From assembly GCF_018070565.1 (NCBI RefSeq), contig NZ_JAGPXL010000011.1:154645-218644 (forward strand): DNA of 64,000 bases, in the 5' to 3' direction. Position 1 is the first letter of the stretch. Each line of letters starts with the position of its first letter. A model generated the notes under the pieces. That model made no database searches. It was given only the letters and a program-made list of their open reading frames with translations, and was not told where the DNA came from. Positions 49,427-57,962 of the stretch are shown in pieces. The position numbers and the translations under genes are program-made. This DNA is from Streptomyces sp. B93 (lineage in GTDB: Bacteria; Actinomycetota; Actinomycetes; Streptomycetales; Streptomycetaceae).

Positions 49427-50671
49427 GTGAAGCAATTGATGTCACTGGAGTCCGAAGCCGGCGCCCCCGGGGAAGCCGGGCTTCCCGGCACCCTGCCGGA
49501 GGCCCTGCGCACCGAGCTGATCGCGTTCCGCCGCGATCTGCACATGCACCCGGAACTCGGCAACCAGGAGTTCCGCACCACCGCCGCGATCAAGGCCCGG
49601 CTGGAGAAGGCGGGCCTGAAGCCACGCGTTCTCGCCGTGGGCACCGGACTGGTCTGCGACATCGGCGTCGACGAGGACGGCGGTGAGGGCGGCCCCGCCA
49701 TCCTCGCCCTGCGGGCCGACATCGACGCGCTGCCCATCCCGGACGCCAAGACCGAGTGCCCCTACCGGTCCACCGTCCCCGACCGCGCCCACGCCTGCGG
49801 CCACGACGTGCACACCACCGTCGTCCTCGGCGCCGGACTGGTCCTCGCCGACCTGCACCGCCGTGGCCTGCTGCCCCGCCCGGTGCGGCTGGTCTTCCAG
49901 CCCGCCGAGGAGGTGCTGCCGGGCGGTGCCGCCGACGCCATCGCGTGCGGCGCGCTGGACGGCGTCGGCCGGATCATGGCCGTGCACTGCGACCCCCGCG
50001 TCGACGTGGGCCGGATCGGTCTGCGCCAGGGCCCCATCACCTCGGCCTGCGACCGGCTGGAGATCGCCCTCGACGGCCCCGGCGGTCACACCGCCCGCCC
50101 GCACCTGACGACCGACCTGGTCACCGCCGTCGCCCGGGTGGTCACCGACGTCCCGGCGATCGTCGCCCGGCGTGTGGACACCCGCAGCGGGCTCGCTGTG
50201 ACCTGGGGCCGCGTCGAGTCCGGCCACGCCCCGAACGTCATCCCGCAGCACGCCGAGTTGTCCGGCACCGTGCGCTGCCTGGACCTGGAGACCTGGCGCA
50301 CCGCGCCCGACGTCGTGCACGCGGCCGTCGACGAGGTGGCCAACCTGCACCGCGCCAAGTCCGAGATCAACTACGTGCGCGGGGTGCCGCCCGTGGTCAA
50401 CCACCCCGACGTCACCGAGCACCTGCGCGCCGCGATGACCGCCCGCCGGGGCGCCGACTCGATCGAGGACACCGAGCAGAGCCTCGGTGGCGAGGACTTC
50501 TCCTGGTACCTGGAGCACGTCCCCGGCGCGCTGGCCCGCCTCGGCGTGCGCACCCCCGGCGAGCGCACCGTGCGCGATCTCCACCAGGGCGACTTCGACG
50601 CGGACGAGCACGCCATCACCGTAGGAGTGGAACTGTTCACGGCCGCCGCGCTTGTCGACGGCGGCTGGTGA
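49427..50671 (+). CDS. M20-family amidohydrolase/peptidase
   Basis: 414 residues. Metal-binding motifs of the M20D group are visible: ALRADIDALPI, HACGHDVHTT, VFQPAEEVLPGGA (catalytic Glu-Glu), AVHCDPRVDVG and LGGEDFSWYLEHVPG near the end. Family members hydrolyse N-acyl amino acids, aminoacyl conjugates or indole-3-acetyl amides. It is translated from GTG 49427 or the in-frame ATG 49439, which has GAGGG 11 nt upstream; TACCCT at 49414-49419 would put transcription near 49427. No clear link to its neighbours, though the nucleoside transporter locus starts right after it. Confidence 0.88.
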   Translation: MKQLMSLESEAGAPGEAGLPGTLPEALRTELIAFRRDLHMHPELGNQEFRTTAAIKARLEKAGLKPRVLAVGTGLVCDIGVDEDGGEGGPAILALRADIDALPIPDAKTECPYRSTVPDRAHACGHDVHTTVVLGAGLVLADLHRRGLLPRPVRLVFQPAEEVLPGGAADAIACGALDGVGRIMAVHCDPRVDVGRIGLRQGPITSACDRLEIALDGPGGHTARPHLTTDLVTAVARVVTDVPAIVARRVDTRSGLAVTWGRVESGHAPNVIPQHAELSGTVRCLDLETWRTAPDVVHAAVDEVANLHRAKSEINYVRGVPPVVNHPDVTEHLRAAMTARRGADSIEDTEQSLGGEDFSWYLEHVPGALARLGVRTPGERTVRDLHQGDFDADEHAITVGVELFTAAALVDGGW

Positions 50672-50848
50672 TTCCCGGGCCGCGTTCGGGTTGCGGCCCC
50701 TCGGACGTGGGGGCAACGTGGTGCGCGTGACGCTCAAGCACGCGCACCTTGTCCTATGCACACCATTTGATCCGGTGGTTCACGGGGACGTAACCGGCCA
50801 TCGGCACGAATGGATAACGGCCAGCCAAGACCCCGTTCCCAGGAGTGT

Positions 50849-50860
50849 CTACGCGCGTTA
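50849..50860. promoter_or_regulatory. Nucleoside-locus operator, site 1
   Basis: CTACGCGCGTTA, within GTCTACGCGCGTTAAT (50847-50862), 55 bp before the first BMP lipoprotein gene. The same 16-mer occurs at 52157-52172, and a perfectly palindromic version, CTACGCGCGTAG, occurs at 53454-53465. A further shared block, CACGGGGAC(G/A)TAAC, lies upstream at 50781 and at 52115. Confidence 0.75.
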
Positions 50861-50915
50861 ATGTGCGCCGAACTGAGCACCCACTGCGGGGCTTTGGAGA
50901 ATGGGGAACTTCACG

Positions 50916-51974
50916 ATGCGTCGGATATCCAAACTGACCCGCGTCGCGGTGGGGGTCGCGTCGCTCGCGCTCGCCGCCACGGCCTGCGGTGGTACCAGCA
51001 GTGACAACAACGACAGCGGCAGCGACGGCGGCAAGGACGACCTCGGCCTCGCCATCGCCTACGACATCGGCGGCAAGGGCGACCAGTCCTTCAACGACGC
51101 CGCGTTCGCCGGTCTGGAGAAGGCCCGCGACGAGTTCGGCTACAAGACCGCCGACATCGAGCCCACCGAGGGCGAGACCGACGCCGACAAGGAACAGCGG
51201 CTGGCCTCCCTCGCCAAGCAGGGCTACAACCCCGTCATCGGCGTCGGCTTCGCCTACGGCCCGGCGATGGAGGCCGTGGCCGCGAAGTACCCGGACACCA
51301 CCTTCGGCATCGTCGACTCCGTGGTCGAGGGCGACAACGTCGCCTCCCTGGTCTTCGCCGAGGAGCAGGCGTCCTATCTCGCCGGTGTCGCCGCCGCCAA
51401 GGCCACCAAGACCAACACCGTCGGCTTCGTGGGCGGCGTGGACATCCCGCTGATCCACAAGTTCGAGGCCGGTTACAAGCAGGGCGTCCAGGACACCAGC
51501 GGCGGCAAGGTCAAGGTCGTCTCCCAGTACCTGACCCAGACGGCGGAGGAGGGTGGCTTCTCCAGCCCCGACAAGGGGAAGGCCGCCGCCGAGGGCCAGA
51601 TCGAGAAGAAGGCCGACGTCGTCTACCAGGCGGCCGGTCTCTCCGGGCAGGGCGTCATCGAGGCCGCCGCCAAGGCGAAGGTCTGGGCGATCGGCGTCGA
51701 CTCCGACCAGTACGAGCAGGAAGCCCTCGCGGCGTACAAGGACTACATCCTCACCTCCGCGCTCAAGGACGTCGGCGGCGCGGTGTACACGCTGGCCAAG
51801 TCCGTCGAGGACGGTGAGCCGCTGACCGGCGTCCAGACCTTCGACCTGAAGGTGGACGGCGTGGGCCTGTCGGAGTCCAACCCCGAGTTCGCGAACATCG
51901 AGGGTCTCCAGGACGCCGTGAACGAGGCCAAGGAAGGCATCATCGACGGTTCCATCAAGGTCAACACCGAGTGA
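50916..51974 (+). CDS. BMP-family nucleoside-binding lipoprotein 1
   Basis: 352 residues. Lipoprotein signal with Cys in LAATACGGTS, an acidic linker, then a periplasmic-binding-protein fold of the BmpA/PnrA family: AIAYDIGGKGDQSFNDAAF, NPVIGVGFAYGPAMEAVA, FGIVDSVVEGDNVASLVFAE, GFVGGVDIPLIHKFEAGY and WAIGVDSDQYEQEAL. Such proteins bind purine or other nucleosides for the NupA/B/C-type ABC importer encoded downstream. ATG 50916 matches the start of the second copy (MRRIS); an in-frame ATG lies at 50901. Has its own operator upstream and its own terminator. Confidence 0.92.
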   Translation: MRRISKLTRVAVGVASLALAATACGGTSSDNNDSGSDGGKDDLGLAIAYDIGGKGDQSFNDAAFAGLEKARDEFGYKTADIEPTEGETDADKEQRLASLAKQGYNPVIGVGFAYGPAMEAVAAKYPDTTFGIVDSVVEGDNVASLVFAEEQASYLAGVAAAKATKTNTVGFVGGVDIPLIHKFEAGYKQGVQDTSGGKVKVVSQYLTQTAEEGGFSSPDKGKAAAEGQIEKKADVVYQAAGLSGQGVIEAAAKAKVWAIGVDSDQYEQEALAAYKDYILTSALKDVGGAVYTLAKSVEDGEPLTGVQTFDLKVDGVGLSESNPEFANIEGLQDAVNEAKEGIIDGSIKVNTE

Positions 51975-51998
51975 CCACCGCCGTGCTCCCACGGTGAC

Positions 51999-52032
51999 GA
52001 AGCGGGCGGCGCCCTGGGGGCCCGCCCGCTTC
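51999..52032 (+). terminator. Terminator after BMP lipoprotein 1
   Basis: GAAGCGGGCGG (51999-52009) and CCGCCCGCTTC (52022-52032) form a perfect 11-bp stem with a 12-nt loop, 24 nt after the stop. The rest of the 305-bp gap holds the second operator and presumably the promoter of BMP lipoprotein 2. Confidence 0.85.
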
Positions 52033-52158
52033 ACCGTTGCCCGCCGGGCATCACCGACCGCCACCCGCCCTTCGCGGTCGGCGACCCTGTGACCAAGGTC
52101 TCCGGGTCCTTGGGCACGGGGACATAACAAGGCGGACAGAAGGGGTTTTCAGGCTGGT

Positions 52159-52170
52159 CTACGCGCGTTA
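52159..52170. promoter_or_regulatory. Nucleoside-locus operator, site 2
   Basis: CTACGCGCGTTA inside GTCTACGCGCGTTAAT (52157-52172), identical over 16 bp to site 1 and 109 bp upstream of the second BMP lipoprotein start. Confidence 0.75.
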
Positions 52171-52279
52171 ATCTGCGGAAAAGCCAGCGCCGTTGCTGAA
52201 CCGTCCCGGCGCGGAGCGACCCCGGGGGCGGGGGTACCCCATCCCTCCCCGGACCCGCTAGTACGACAGGAGCACCACC

Positions 52280-53329
52280 ATGCGCCGGATTTCCCGGATC
52301 ACGGTCGCAGGCGCAGCGACCGCCTCCCTGGCCCTCGCCCTCGCCGCCTGCGGCGGTACGTCCTCCGACAACGCCTCCTCGGAGTCCCAGGGCGACAAGG
52401 GTCTCGCCATCGCGTACGACGTCGGCGGCAAGGGCGACCAGTCCTTCAACGACGCCGCGTACGCGGGCCTGGAGCAGGCGAAGAAGGAGTTCGGCTACGA
52501 GACGGCCGACATCGAGCCCACCGAGGGCGAGACGGACGCCGACAAGACCCAGCGGCTGTCCTCGCTGGCCAAGCAGGGCTACAACCCGGTGATCGGCGTC
52601 GGCTACGCGTACGCCGCCGCCGTGAAGGAAGCCGCGGCCAAGTACCCCGACACCACCTTCGGCATCGTCGACGACGCCACCATCGAGGCGGACAACGTCG
52701 CGGACCTGGTCTTCTCCGAGGAGCAGGCGTCGTACCTGGCCGGTGTCGCCGCGGCCAAGTCCACCAAGACCAACACCGTCGGCTTCGTGGGCGGCGTGGA
52801 CATCCCGCTGATCCACAAGTTCCAGGCGGGCTTCGAGCAGGGCGTGAAGGACACCAACCCGAAGGTGACGGTGCTCTCCCAGTACCTGACCCAGACGGCG
52901 GAGGAGGGCGGCTTCTCCAGCCCCGACAAGGGCAAGACGGCCGCCGAGGGCCAGATCGAGAAGAAGGCCGACGTCGTGTACGCGGCGGCCGGTCTCTCCG
53001 GTCAGGGCGTGATCGAGGCCGCCGCCGCCAACGAGGTGTGGGCGATCGGTGTCGACTCCGACCAGTACCAGCAGGAAGCCCTCGCCAAGTACAAGGACTC
53101 GATCCTGACCTCGGCGATGAAGGATGTCGCCAAGGCGGTCTACAACCTGGCGAAGTCGGTCGAGGACGGAAGCCCCGCGACCGGTATCGTCAAGGGCGAT
53201 CTGAAGACGGGTGAGGTCGGCCTGTCGGACTCGAACCCCGCGTTCAAGGACGACGCCGACCTCCAGAAGGCCGTCGAGGCGGCCAAGGAGAAGATCATCA
53301 GCGGCGAGATCGAGGTCAAGTCCAGCTGA
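52280..53329 (+). CDS. BMP-family nucleoside-binding lipoprotein 2
   Basis: 349 residues, a close paralogue of the 50916 product along the whole length, including GGKGDQSFNDAA, IEPTEGETDADK, GFVGGVDIPLIHKF and EEGGFSSPDKGK. The lipobox is in LALAACGG. AGGAG precedes ATG 52280. It is the copy nearest the ABC genes, but it too has a separate operator and ends in a very strong terminator, so the two lipoproteins and the transporter are three transcription units that should answer to one regulator. The high conservation points to a recent tandem duplication; differences in ligand preference are possible. Confidence 0.93.
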   Translation: MRRISRITVAGAATASLALALAACGGTSSDNASSESQGDKGLAIAYDVGGKGDQSFNDAAYAGLEQAKKEFGYETADIEPTEGETDADKTQRLSSLAKQGYNPVIGVGYAYAAAVKEAAAKYPDTTFGIVDDATIEADNVADLVFSEEQASYLAGVAAAKSTKTNTVGFVGGVDIPLIHKFQAGFEQGVKDTNPKVTVLSQYLTQTAEEGGFSSPDKGKTAAEGQIEKKADVVYAAAGLSGQGVIEAAAANEVWAIGVDSDQYQQEALAKYKDSILTSAMKDVAKAVYNLAKSVEDGSPATGIVKGDLKTGEVGLSDSNPAFKDDADLQKAVEAAKEKIISGEIEVKSS

Positions 53330-53378
53330 CACTTTCGAACGACCCTGAGCAGCGTGTAACCGCGGGGTTACGTCCGCT

Positions 53379-53416
53379 CAACGGGGTACGGGGAGGCTTC
53401 TCCCCGTACCCCGTTG
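53379..53416 (+). terminator. Strong terminator after BMP lipoprotein 2
   Basis: CAACGGGGTACGGGGA (53379-53394) and TCCCCGTACCCCGTTG (53401-53416) form a perfect 16-bp stem with a 6-nt loop, the strongest simple hairpin noticed in the window. Confidence 0.92.
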
Positions 53417-53453
53417 TCAGCGGTGCGTCGCCCCTTTGTATGCCGTAGGGGCG

Positions 53454-53465
53454 CTACGCGCGTAG
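53454..53465. promoter_or_regulatory. Nucleoside-locus operator, site 3
   Basis: CTACGCGCGTAG is a perfect 12-bp palindrome; on the minus strand it extends to GTCTACGCGCGTAGC and so shares GTCTACGCGCGT with sites 1 and 2. It sits 15 bp before the Shine-Dalgarno sequence of the ATPase gene, so it lies in or very near the 5' end of that transcript. Confidence 0.75.
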
Positions 53466-53493
53466 ACGACCCCCGTCCCCAGGAGAGTGCGCC

Positions 53494-55110
53494 ATCAACG
53501 CGTCCAGCAGCCCTCCGGCCGGAGCGGCGGTCCACGGTCAGCAGACCGCCGTCGAACTCGCCGGGATCACCAAGCGCTTCCCCGGCGTCGTGGCCAACCA
53601 CGACATCCACCTCAGCGTCCGCAAGGGCACCGTCCACGCCCTCGTCGGCGAGAACGGCGCCGGCAAGTCGACCCTGATGAAGATCCTCTACGGCATGCAG
53701 AAGCCGGACGAGGGCACCATCACCATCGACGGCGAGCAGGTCACGCTCTCCTCGCCCGCCGACGCCATCACCCGCGGCATCGGCATGGTCCACCAGCACT
53801 TCATGCTCGCCGACAACCTCACGGTCCTGGAGAACGTGGTCCTCGGCAGCGAGAAGCTGTACGGCATCGGAGCCAAGGCCCGCCGCAAGATCAAGGACAT
53901 CTCCGAGCGCTACGGCCTCGGAGTCGAGCCCGACCGCCTGGTCGAGGAACTCGGCGTCGCCGCCCGCCAGCGCGTGGAGATCCTCAAGGTCCTCTACCGT
54001 GGCGCGCGCACCCTGATCCTCGACGAGCCCACCGCCGTCCTGGTCCCGCAGGAGGTGGACGCGCTCTTCGCCAACCTGCGCGAACTGCGCGCCGAAGGCC
54101 TCTCCGTCATCTTCATCTCGCACAAGCTGGGCGAGGTCCTCTCGGTCGCCGACGAGATCACCGTCATCCGCCGCGGCACCACCGTCGGCACGGCCGTCCC
54201 CGCCGAGACCACCCCCCGCCAGCTCGCGGAGATGATGGTCGGCAGCGAACTCCCCACCCCCGAGACCGCCGAGTCCACGGTCACCGACCGCGCGGTCATC
54301 ACCGTCGACAAGCTGCGCCTGGCGGCCCCCGGCGGCAAGGCCCTGCTGGACGACATCACCTTCACCATCCACGCGGGCGAGGTCCTCGGCATCGCGGGCG
54401 TGGAGGGCAACGGCCAGACCGAACTCGTCGACGCGCTCATCGGCCTCAAGGGCGCCGACTCCGGCACGATCACCCTCGCCGACGAGGAGATCACCTCCTG
54501 GCCCACCCGCAAGCGCCGCGAACAGGGCATCGGCTACATCCCCGAGGACCGCCACCGCCACGGCCTGCTCCTGGAGGCCCCCCTCTGGGAGAACCGCATC
54601 CTCGGCCATGTCACCGAGGCCCCCAACGCCAAGGGTGTCTGGCTGAACCCGAAGGCGGCCCAGGAGGACACCCGCCGGATCGTCAAGGACTACGACGTCC
54701 GCACCCCCGGCATCGACGTCACCGCCGCCTCCCTGTCCGGCGGCAACCAGCAGAAGCTGATCGTCGGCCGCGAGATGAGCGGCAACCCGCGCTTCCTGAT
54801 CGCCGCCCACCCCACCCGGGGCGTGGACGTCGGCGCCCAGGCGGCCATCTGGGACCACATCCGCGAGGCCCGCCGCGAGGGCCTGGCCGTGCTGCTGATC
54901 TCCGCCGACCTGGACGAGCTGATCGGCCTGTCGGACACGCTCCGCGTGATCTACAACGGCAGGCTGGTCGCGGACGCCGACCCGGCCACCGTCACCCCGG
55001 AGGAACTGGGCTCCGCCATGACCGGCGCGGCCTCCGGACACCTCGAACACGAAGAGACCCCCGAGACCCCGGCCAAGGCCCCCGAGTCTCCGGAAGACGA
55101 GGCCCGCTGA
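53494..55110 (+). CDS. Nucleoside ABC transporter ATPase (NupO/YufO type), apparent ATC start
   Basis: 538 residues with two ABC cassettes. First: GENGAGKST (Walker A), [11 protein letters not shown] (signature), [10 protein letters not shown] (Walker B). Second: a degenerate Walker [11 protein letters not shown], signature [15 protein letters not shown], and [12 protein letters not shown] in the Walker B place. The frame runs up to ATC 53494 ([10 protein letters not shown]), preceded by AGGAG (53481-53485) 8 nt away; between the upstream stop TAG (53446) and that point there is no ATG, GTG or TTG. The first canonical codon, GTG 53590, would cut off the first strand ([12 protein letters not shown]). 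The stop overlaps the permease start (TGATG). Confidence 0.88.
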   Translation: MNASSSPPAGAAVHGQQTAVELAGITKRFPGVVANHDIHLSVRKGTVHALVGENGAGKSTLMKILYGMQKPDEGTITIDGEQVTLSSPADAITRGIGMVHQHFMLADNLTVLENVVLGSEKLYGIGAKARRKIKDISERYGLGVEPDRLVEELGVAARQRVEILKVLYRGARTLILDEPTAVLVPQEVDALFANLRELRAEGLSVIFISHKLGEVLSVADEITVIRRGTTVGTAVPAETTPRQLAEMMVGSELPTPETAESTVTDRAVITVDKLRLAAPGGKALLDDITFTIHAGEVLGIAGVEGNGQTELVDALIGLKGADSGTITLADEEITSWPTRKRREQGIGYIPEDRHRHGLLLEAPLWENRILGHVTEAPNAKGVWLNPKAAQEDTRRIVKDYDVRTPGIDVTAASLSGGNQQKLIVGREMSGNPRFLIAAHPTRGVDVGAQAAIWDHIREARREGLAVLLISADLDELIGLSDTLRVIYNGRLVADADPATVTPEELGSAMTGAASGHLEHEETPETPAKAPESPEDEAR

Positions 55111-56231
55111 TGAAGAAGTTCGACAAGGAGCGCGTGCTCCTGACGGTGGCCGGTCCGGTCATCGCCCTGGCCGTGGCCTTCGCCCTGACCTCGGTCGTCC
55201 TGCTGGCCTCGGGCAAGAACCCGGTCGAGCCGTACGCCCTGATGTTCGAGCAGGCCACGTTCTCCGACATCCAGGTCCTGATCATCAACCAGGCCTCGCT
55301 GTACTACATCGCGGCGCTCGCGGTGGCCATCGGCTTCCGGATGAACCTGTTCAACATCGGCGTCGACGGCCAGTACCAGCTCGCCGCCATGATGGCCGCC
55401 ATCGTCGGCGCCCACATGAACCTCCCGGCCGGCCTCCAGGTCCCCCTGCTGATCCTCACGGCCCTGTTCACCGGCGCCTTCTGGTCGGGCATCGCGGGCG
55501 TCCTGAAGGTCACCCGAGGCGTCAGCGAAGTGGTCGCCACGATCATGCTGAACGCGATCGCCACCTCGGTCATCGCCTACCTCTGGCTGCCGGACGTCTT
55601 CGGCGTCAAGGTCGGCAACAACAACACCACCGGCGTGATGCACGAGTCCGGCTGGGTGCCCGGCATCGACATGGGCGAGGCGGGCGAGATCTACGGCCTG
55701 GTCTTCCTCGCCGTACTCCTCGGCGTCGGCTACTGGGTCGTCCTCAACCGCACCCGCTTCGGCTTCGACCTGCGCGCCTCCGGCGCCTCGCAGACCGCCG
55801 CCGCGGCCAGCGGTGTCGACCCCAAGCGGATGGTGCTCTCCGCCATGCTGATCTCCGGCGCCGTCGCCGGACTCGCGGGCCTGCCCATCCTCCTCGGCGG
55901 CACCCACACCTACAGCCTCAACTTCCCCACCGGCATCGGCTTCCTCGGTATCGGTATCGCCCTCCTCGGCCGCAACAGCCCCGTGGGCATCGCCTTCGCC
56001 GCCCTGCTGTGGGCCTGGCTCGACAAGGCCTCGCCCGAACTGGACTTCCACGGCTACGACAAGGAGATCGCGGTGATCATGCAGGGCATCATCGTCCTCG
56101 CGGTCGTCGTCTCCTACGAGTCCGTACGGGAATGGGGCCTGCGCCGCCAGCAGCGCCGCGTCGGTGCGGAACTGGCCGCCGGAAACGTCCTCGGCGCCGA
56201 CAACAACACGAAGGAGGTGGCTGGCCGATGA
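55110..56231 (+). CDS. Nucleoside ABC transporter permease 1 (NupP/YufP type)
   Basis: 373 residues with about nine helices. Family landmarks are AVAIGFRMNLFNIGVDGQYQ, VTRGVSEVVATIMLNAIAT and RTRFGFDLRASGASQTAAAASGVD (residues about 213-236). It forms, with the second permease, the membrane channel for nucleosides supplied by the BMP lipoproteins. The ATG overlaps the ATPase stop by one base, and its own stop overlaps the next start by 4 nt, so the whole set is translated as a unit. Confidence 0.93.
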   Translation: MKKFDKERVLLTVAGPVIALAVAFALTSVVLLASGKNPVEPYALMFEQATFSDIQVLIINQASLYYIAALAVAIGFRMNLFNIGVDGQYQLAAMMAAIVGAHMNLPAGLQVPLLILTALFTGAFWSGIAGVLKVTRGVSEVVATIMLNAIATSVIAYLWLPDVFGVKVGNNNTTGVMHESGWVPGIDMGEAGEIYGLVFLAVLLGVGYWVVLNRTRFGFDLRASGASQTAAAASGVDPKRMVLSAMLISGAVAGLAGLPILLGGTHTYSLNFPTGIGFLGIGIALLGRNSPVGIAFAALLWAWLDKASPELDFHGYDKEIAVIMQGIIVLAVVVSYESVREWGLRRQQRRVGAELAAGNVLGADNNTKEVAGR

Positions 56232-57502
56232 CTGCCCCTACCTCGGCGACCGACGTCAACCAGCCGACGCTGACGCCCGCGGCGCCCACCGGCCGCCGTC
56301 TCTCCCTGCCGGTACTGCTCCTGCTCATCGCCGGAGCCCTGGCCCTGACCTCGATCGTCCGCATCATCACCGGCGCCGACGGCATCACCAACGTCAGCCA
56401 GATGTCCACAGCGCTCCAGCTCGCCGTGCCGATCGGCCTCGCGGGCCTCGGCGGCCTCTGGGCCGAACGCGCGGGCGTGGTCAACATCGGCCTCGAAGGC
56501 ATGATGATCTTCGGCACCTGGTTCGGTGCCTGGGCGGGCTTCCAGTGGGGCCCGTGGACCGGCATCCTCGTCGGCCTCGCGGGCGGCGCGATCGGCGGCC
56601 TGCTGCACGCCATCGTCACCGTCACCTTCAACGTCAACCACATCGTCTCCGGTGTGGCCATCAACATCCTCGCCCTGGGCATCACCCGCTACCTCGCGCC
56701 CCTCGCCTTCGAGGGCCACCAGGGCGGCTCCGCGAAGCAGTCCCCGCCGGTCGAATCCCTCGGCCACTTCACGGTCCCCGGCCTCTCCGACTGGCTGCGC
56801 GACCTGAACGCCAAGGGCTGGTTCTTCGTCTCCGACCTCGCGGGCCTGCTCGGCGGCCTGGTCACCAACGTCTCCTGGCTGACCCTGATCGCCGTCGCCC
56901 TGATCCCCGGCACCTGGTACGTCCTGTGGCGCACCCCCTTCGGCCTCCGTCTGCGCTCCTGCGGCGAGAACCCGATCGCCGCCGAGTCCCTCGGCGTCAA
57001 CGTCTACAAGTACAAGTACATCGCCGTGATCATCTCCGGCGCCCTCGCGGGCCTCGGCGGCGTGTTCCTCTCCATCGTCGCCAACCCCTTCTACCTGGAG
57101 GGCCAGACCAGTGGCCGCGGCTACATCGGCCTCGCCGCGATGATCTTCGGCAACTGGATGCCGGGCGGACTCGCCATCGGCGCGGGCCTGTTCGGCTACA
57201 CCGACAGCCTCAACCTCCGCGGCGGCTCGGAGAACGTCCACGCCCTGCTCCTGCTGGGCGCCCTGCTCCTGCTGATCGGCGCGATCTGGCTGGCCGTCCG
57301 CAAGAAGTACGTCCACGCGATGATCACCCTCATCGTCGGCGCCGGCGTCTTCGCCTGGTACGCGGGCACCAACGAGGTCCCCAACCAGGTCGTCTCCGCC
57401 ACCCCCTACGTCATCACGCTCCTGGTCCTGGCCCTCTCGGCCCAGCGCCTGCGGATGCCCAAGGCGGACGGCCTGCCCTACCGGAAGGGACAGGGCAAGT
57501 GA
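56228..57502 (+). CDS. Nucleoside ABC transporter permease 2 (NupQ/YufQ type)
   Basis: 424 residues, about ten helices. AVPIGLAGLGGLWAERAGVV, NIGLEGMMIFGTWFGAW, NVNHIVSGVAINILALGITR and the cytoplasmic RTPFGLRLRSCGENPIAAES are the family blocks. The N-terminal 20 residues are Pro/Thr-rich and cytoplasmic. The stop overlaps the GTG of the cytidine deaminase gene by 4 nt, which directly ties uptake to nucleoside breakdown. Confidence 0.93.
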   Translation: MTAPTSATDVNQPTLTPAAPTGRRLSLPVLLLLIAGALALTSIVRIITGADGITNVSQMSTALQLAVPIGLAGLGGLWAERAGVVNIGLEGMMIFGTWFGAWAGFQWGPWTGILVGLAGGAIGGLLHAIVTVTFNVNHIVSGVAINILALGITRYLAPLAFEGHQGGSAKQSPPVESLGHFTVPGLSDWLRDLNAKGWFFVSDLAGLLGGLVTNVSWLTLIAVALIPGTWYVLWRTPFGLRLRSCGENPIAAESLGVNVYKYKYIAVIISGALAGLGGVFLSIVANPFYLEGQTSGRGYIGLAAMIFGNWMPGGLAIGAGLFGYTDSLNLRGGSENVHALLLLGALLLLIGAIWLAVRKKYVHAMITLIVGAGVFAWYAGTNEVPNQVVSATPYVITLLVLALSAQRLRMPKADGLPYRKGQGK

Positions 57503-57891
57503 CCGAGGCCGACTGGGACGCCCTCCGCGAGGCGGCACGCGAGGCCATGACCCACGCCTACGCCCCCTACTCGGGCTACCCGGTCGGCGTCGCCGCCAGG
57601 GTCGACGACGGCCGCACGGTCTCCGGCTGCAACGTGGAGAACGCCTCCTACGGCCTCGGCCTCTGCGCCGAGTGCGGCCTGGTCTCGGAACTCCAGCGCA
57701 CCGGCGGGGGCCGCCTGACGCACTTCACCTGCGTCGACGGCAAGGGCAACATCCTCGTCCCGTGCGGCCGCTGCCGCCAGCTCCTCTACGAGCACGGCGG
57801 CCCGGACCTCCTCCTGGAGACCCCCGCGGGCATCCTCCCGCTCTCCGCGATGCTGCCCCAGGCCTTCGGCCCGGACCACCTCACCACCTGA
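57499..57891 (+). CDS. cdd: Cytidine deaminase
   Basis: 130 residues, the size of tetrameric zinc cytidine deaminases. The active site is complete: the zinc-ligand Cys and catalytic Glu in CAECG and the PCGRCRQLLYE motif with the other two Cys; SGYPVGVAARVDDG and GCNVENASYGLGLCAE position the ribose. It converts cytidine and deoxycytidine to uridine and deoxyuridine. GTG 57499 overlaps the permease stop. A hairpin follows, then deoA. Confidence 0.95.
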   Translation: MTEADWDALREAAREAMTHAYAPYSGYPVGVAARVDDGRTVSGCNVENASYGLGLCAECGLVSELQRTGGGRLTHFTCVDGKGNILVPCGRCRQLLYEHGGPDLLLETPAGILPLSAMLPQAFGPDHLTT

Positions 57892-57898
57892 CGCACCA

Positions 57899-57932
57899 GC
57901 GGCCCCTCCGAACGAGAACCCGGAGGGGCCGC
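57899..57932 (+). terminator. Hairpin between cdd and deoA
   Basis: GCGGCCCCTCCG (57899-57910) and CGGAGGGGCCGC (57921-57932) form a perfect 12-bp stem with a 10-nt loop in the 71-bp gap. It may be a partial terminator that lowers deoA expression relative to cdd, or deoA may have its own promoter; no -35/-10 is obvious after it. Confidence 0.75.
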
Positions 57933-57962
57933 ACACTTCCAGAACCACTCGGAAGGAAACCC

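Noticed and set aside
50847..50862. BldD binding site
   Set aside because: The BldD consensus I recall needs an odd centre (ACNC-W-GNGT); CTACGCGCGTAG is an even palindrome without the central W.
53487..55109. A long frame beginning GTG 53487 that continues in phase into permease 1
   Set aside because: Its translation is Arg/Pro/His-rich and is the shifted shadow of the ATPase gene, which carries all ABC motifs; AGGAG would be only 1 nt from this GTG.
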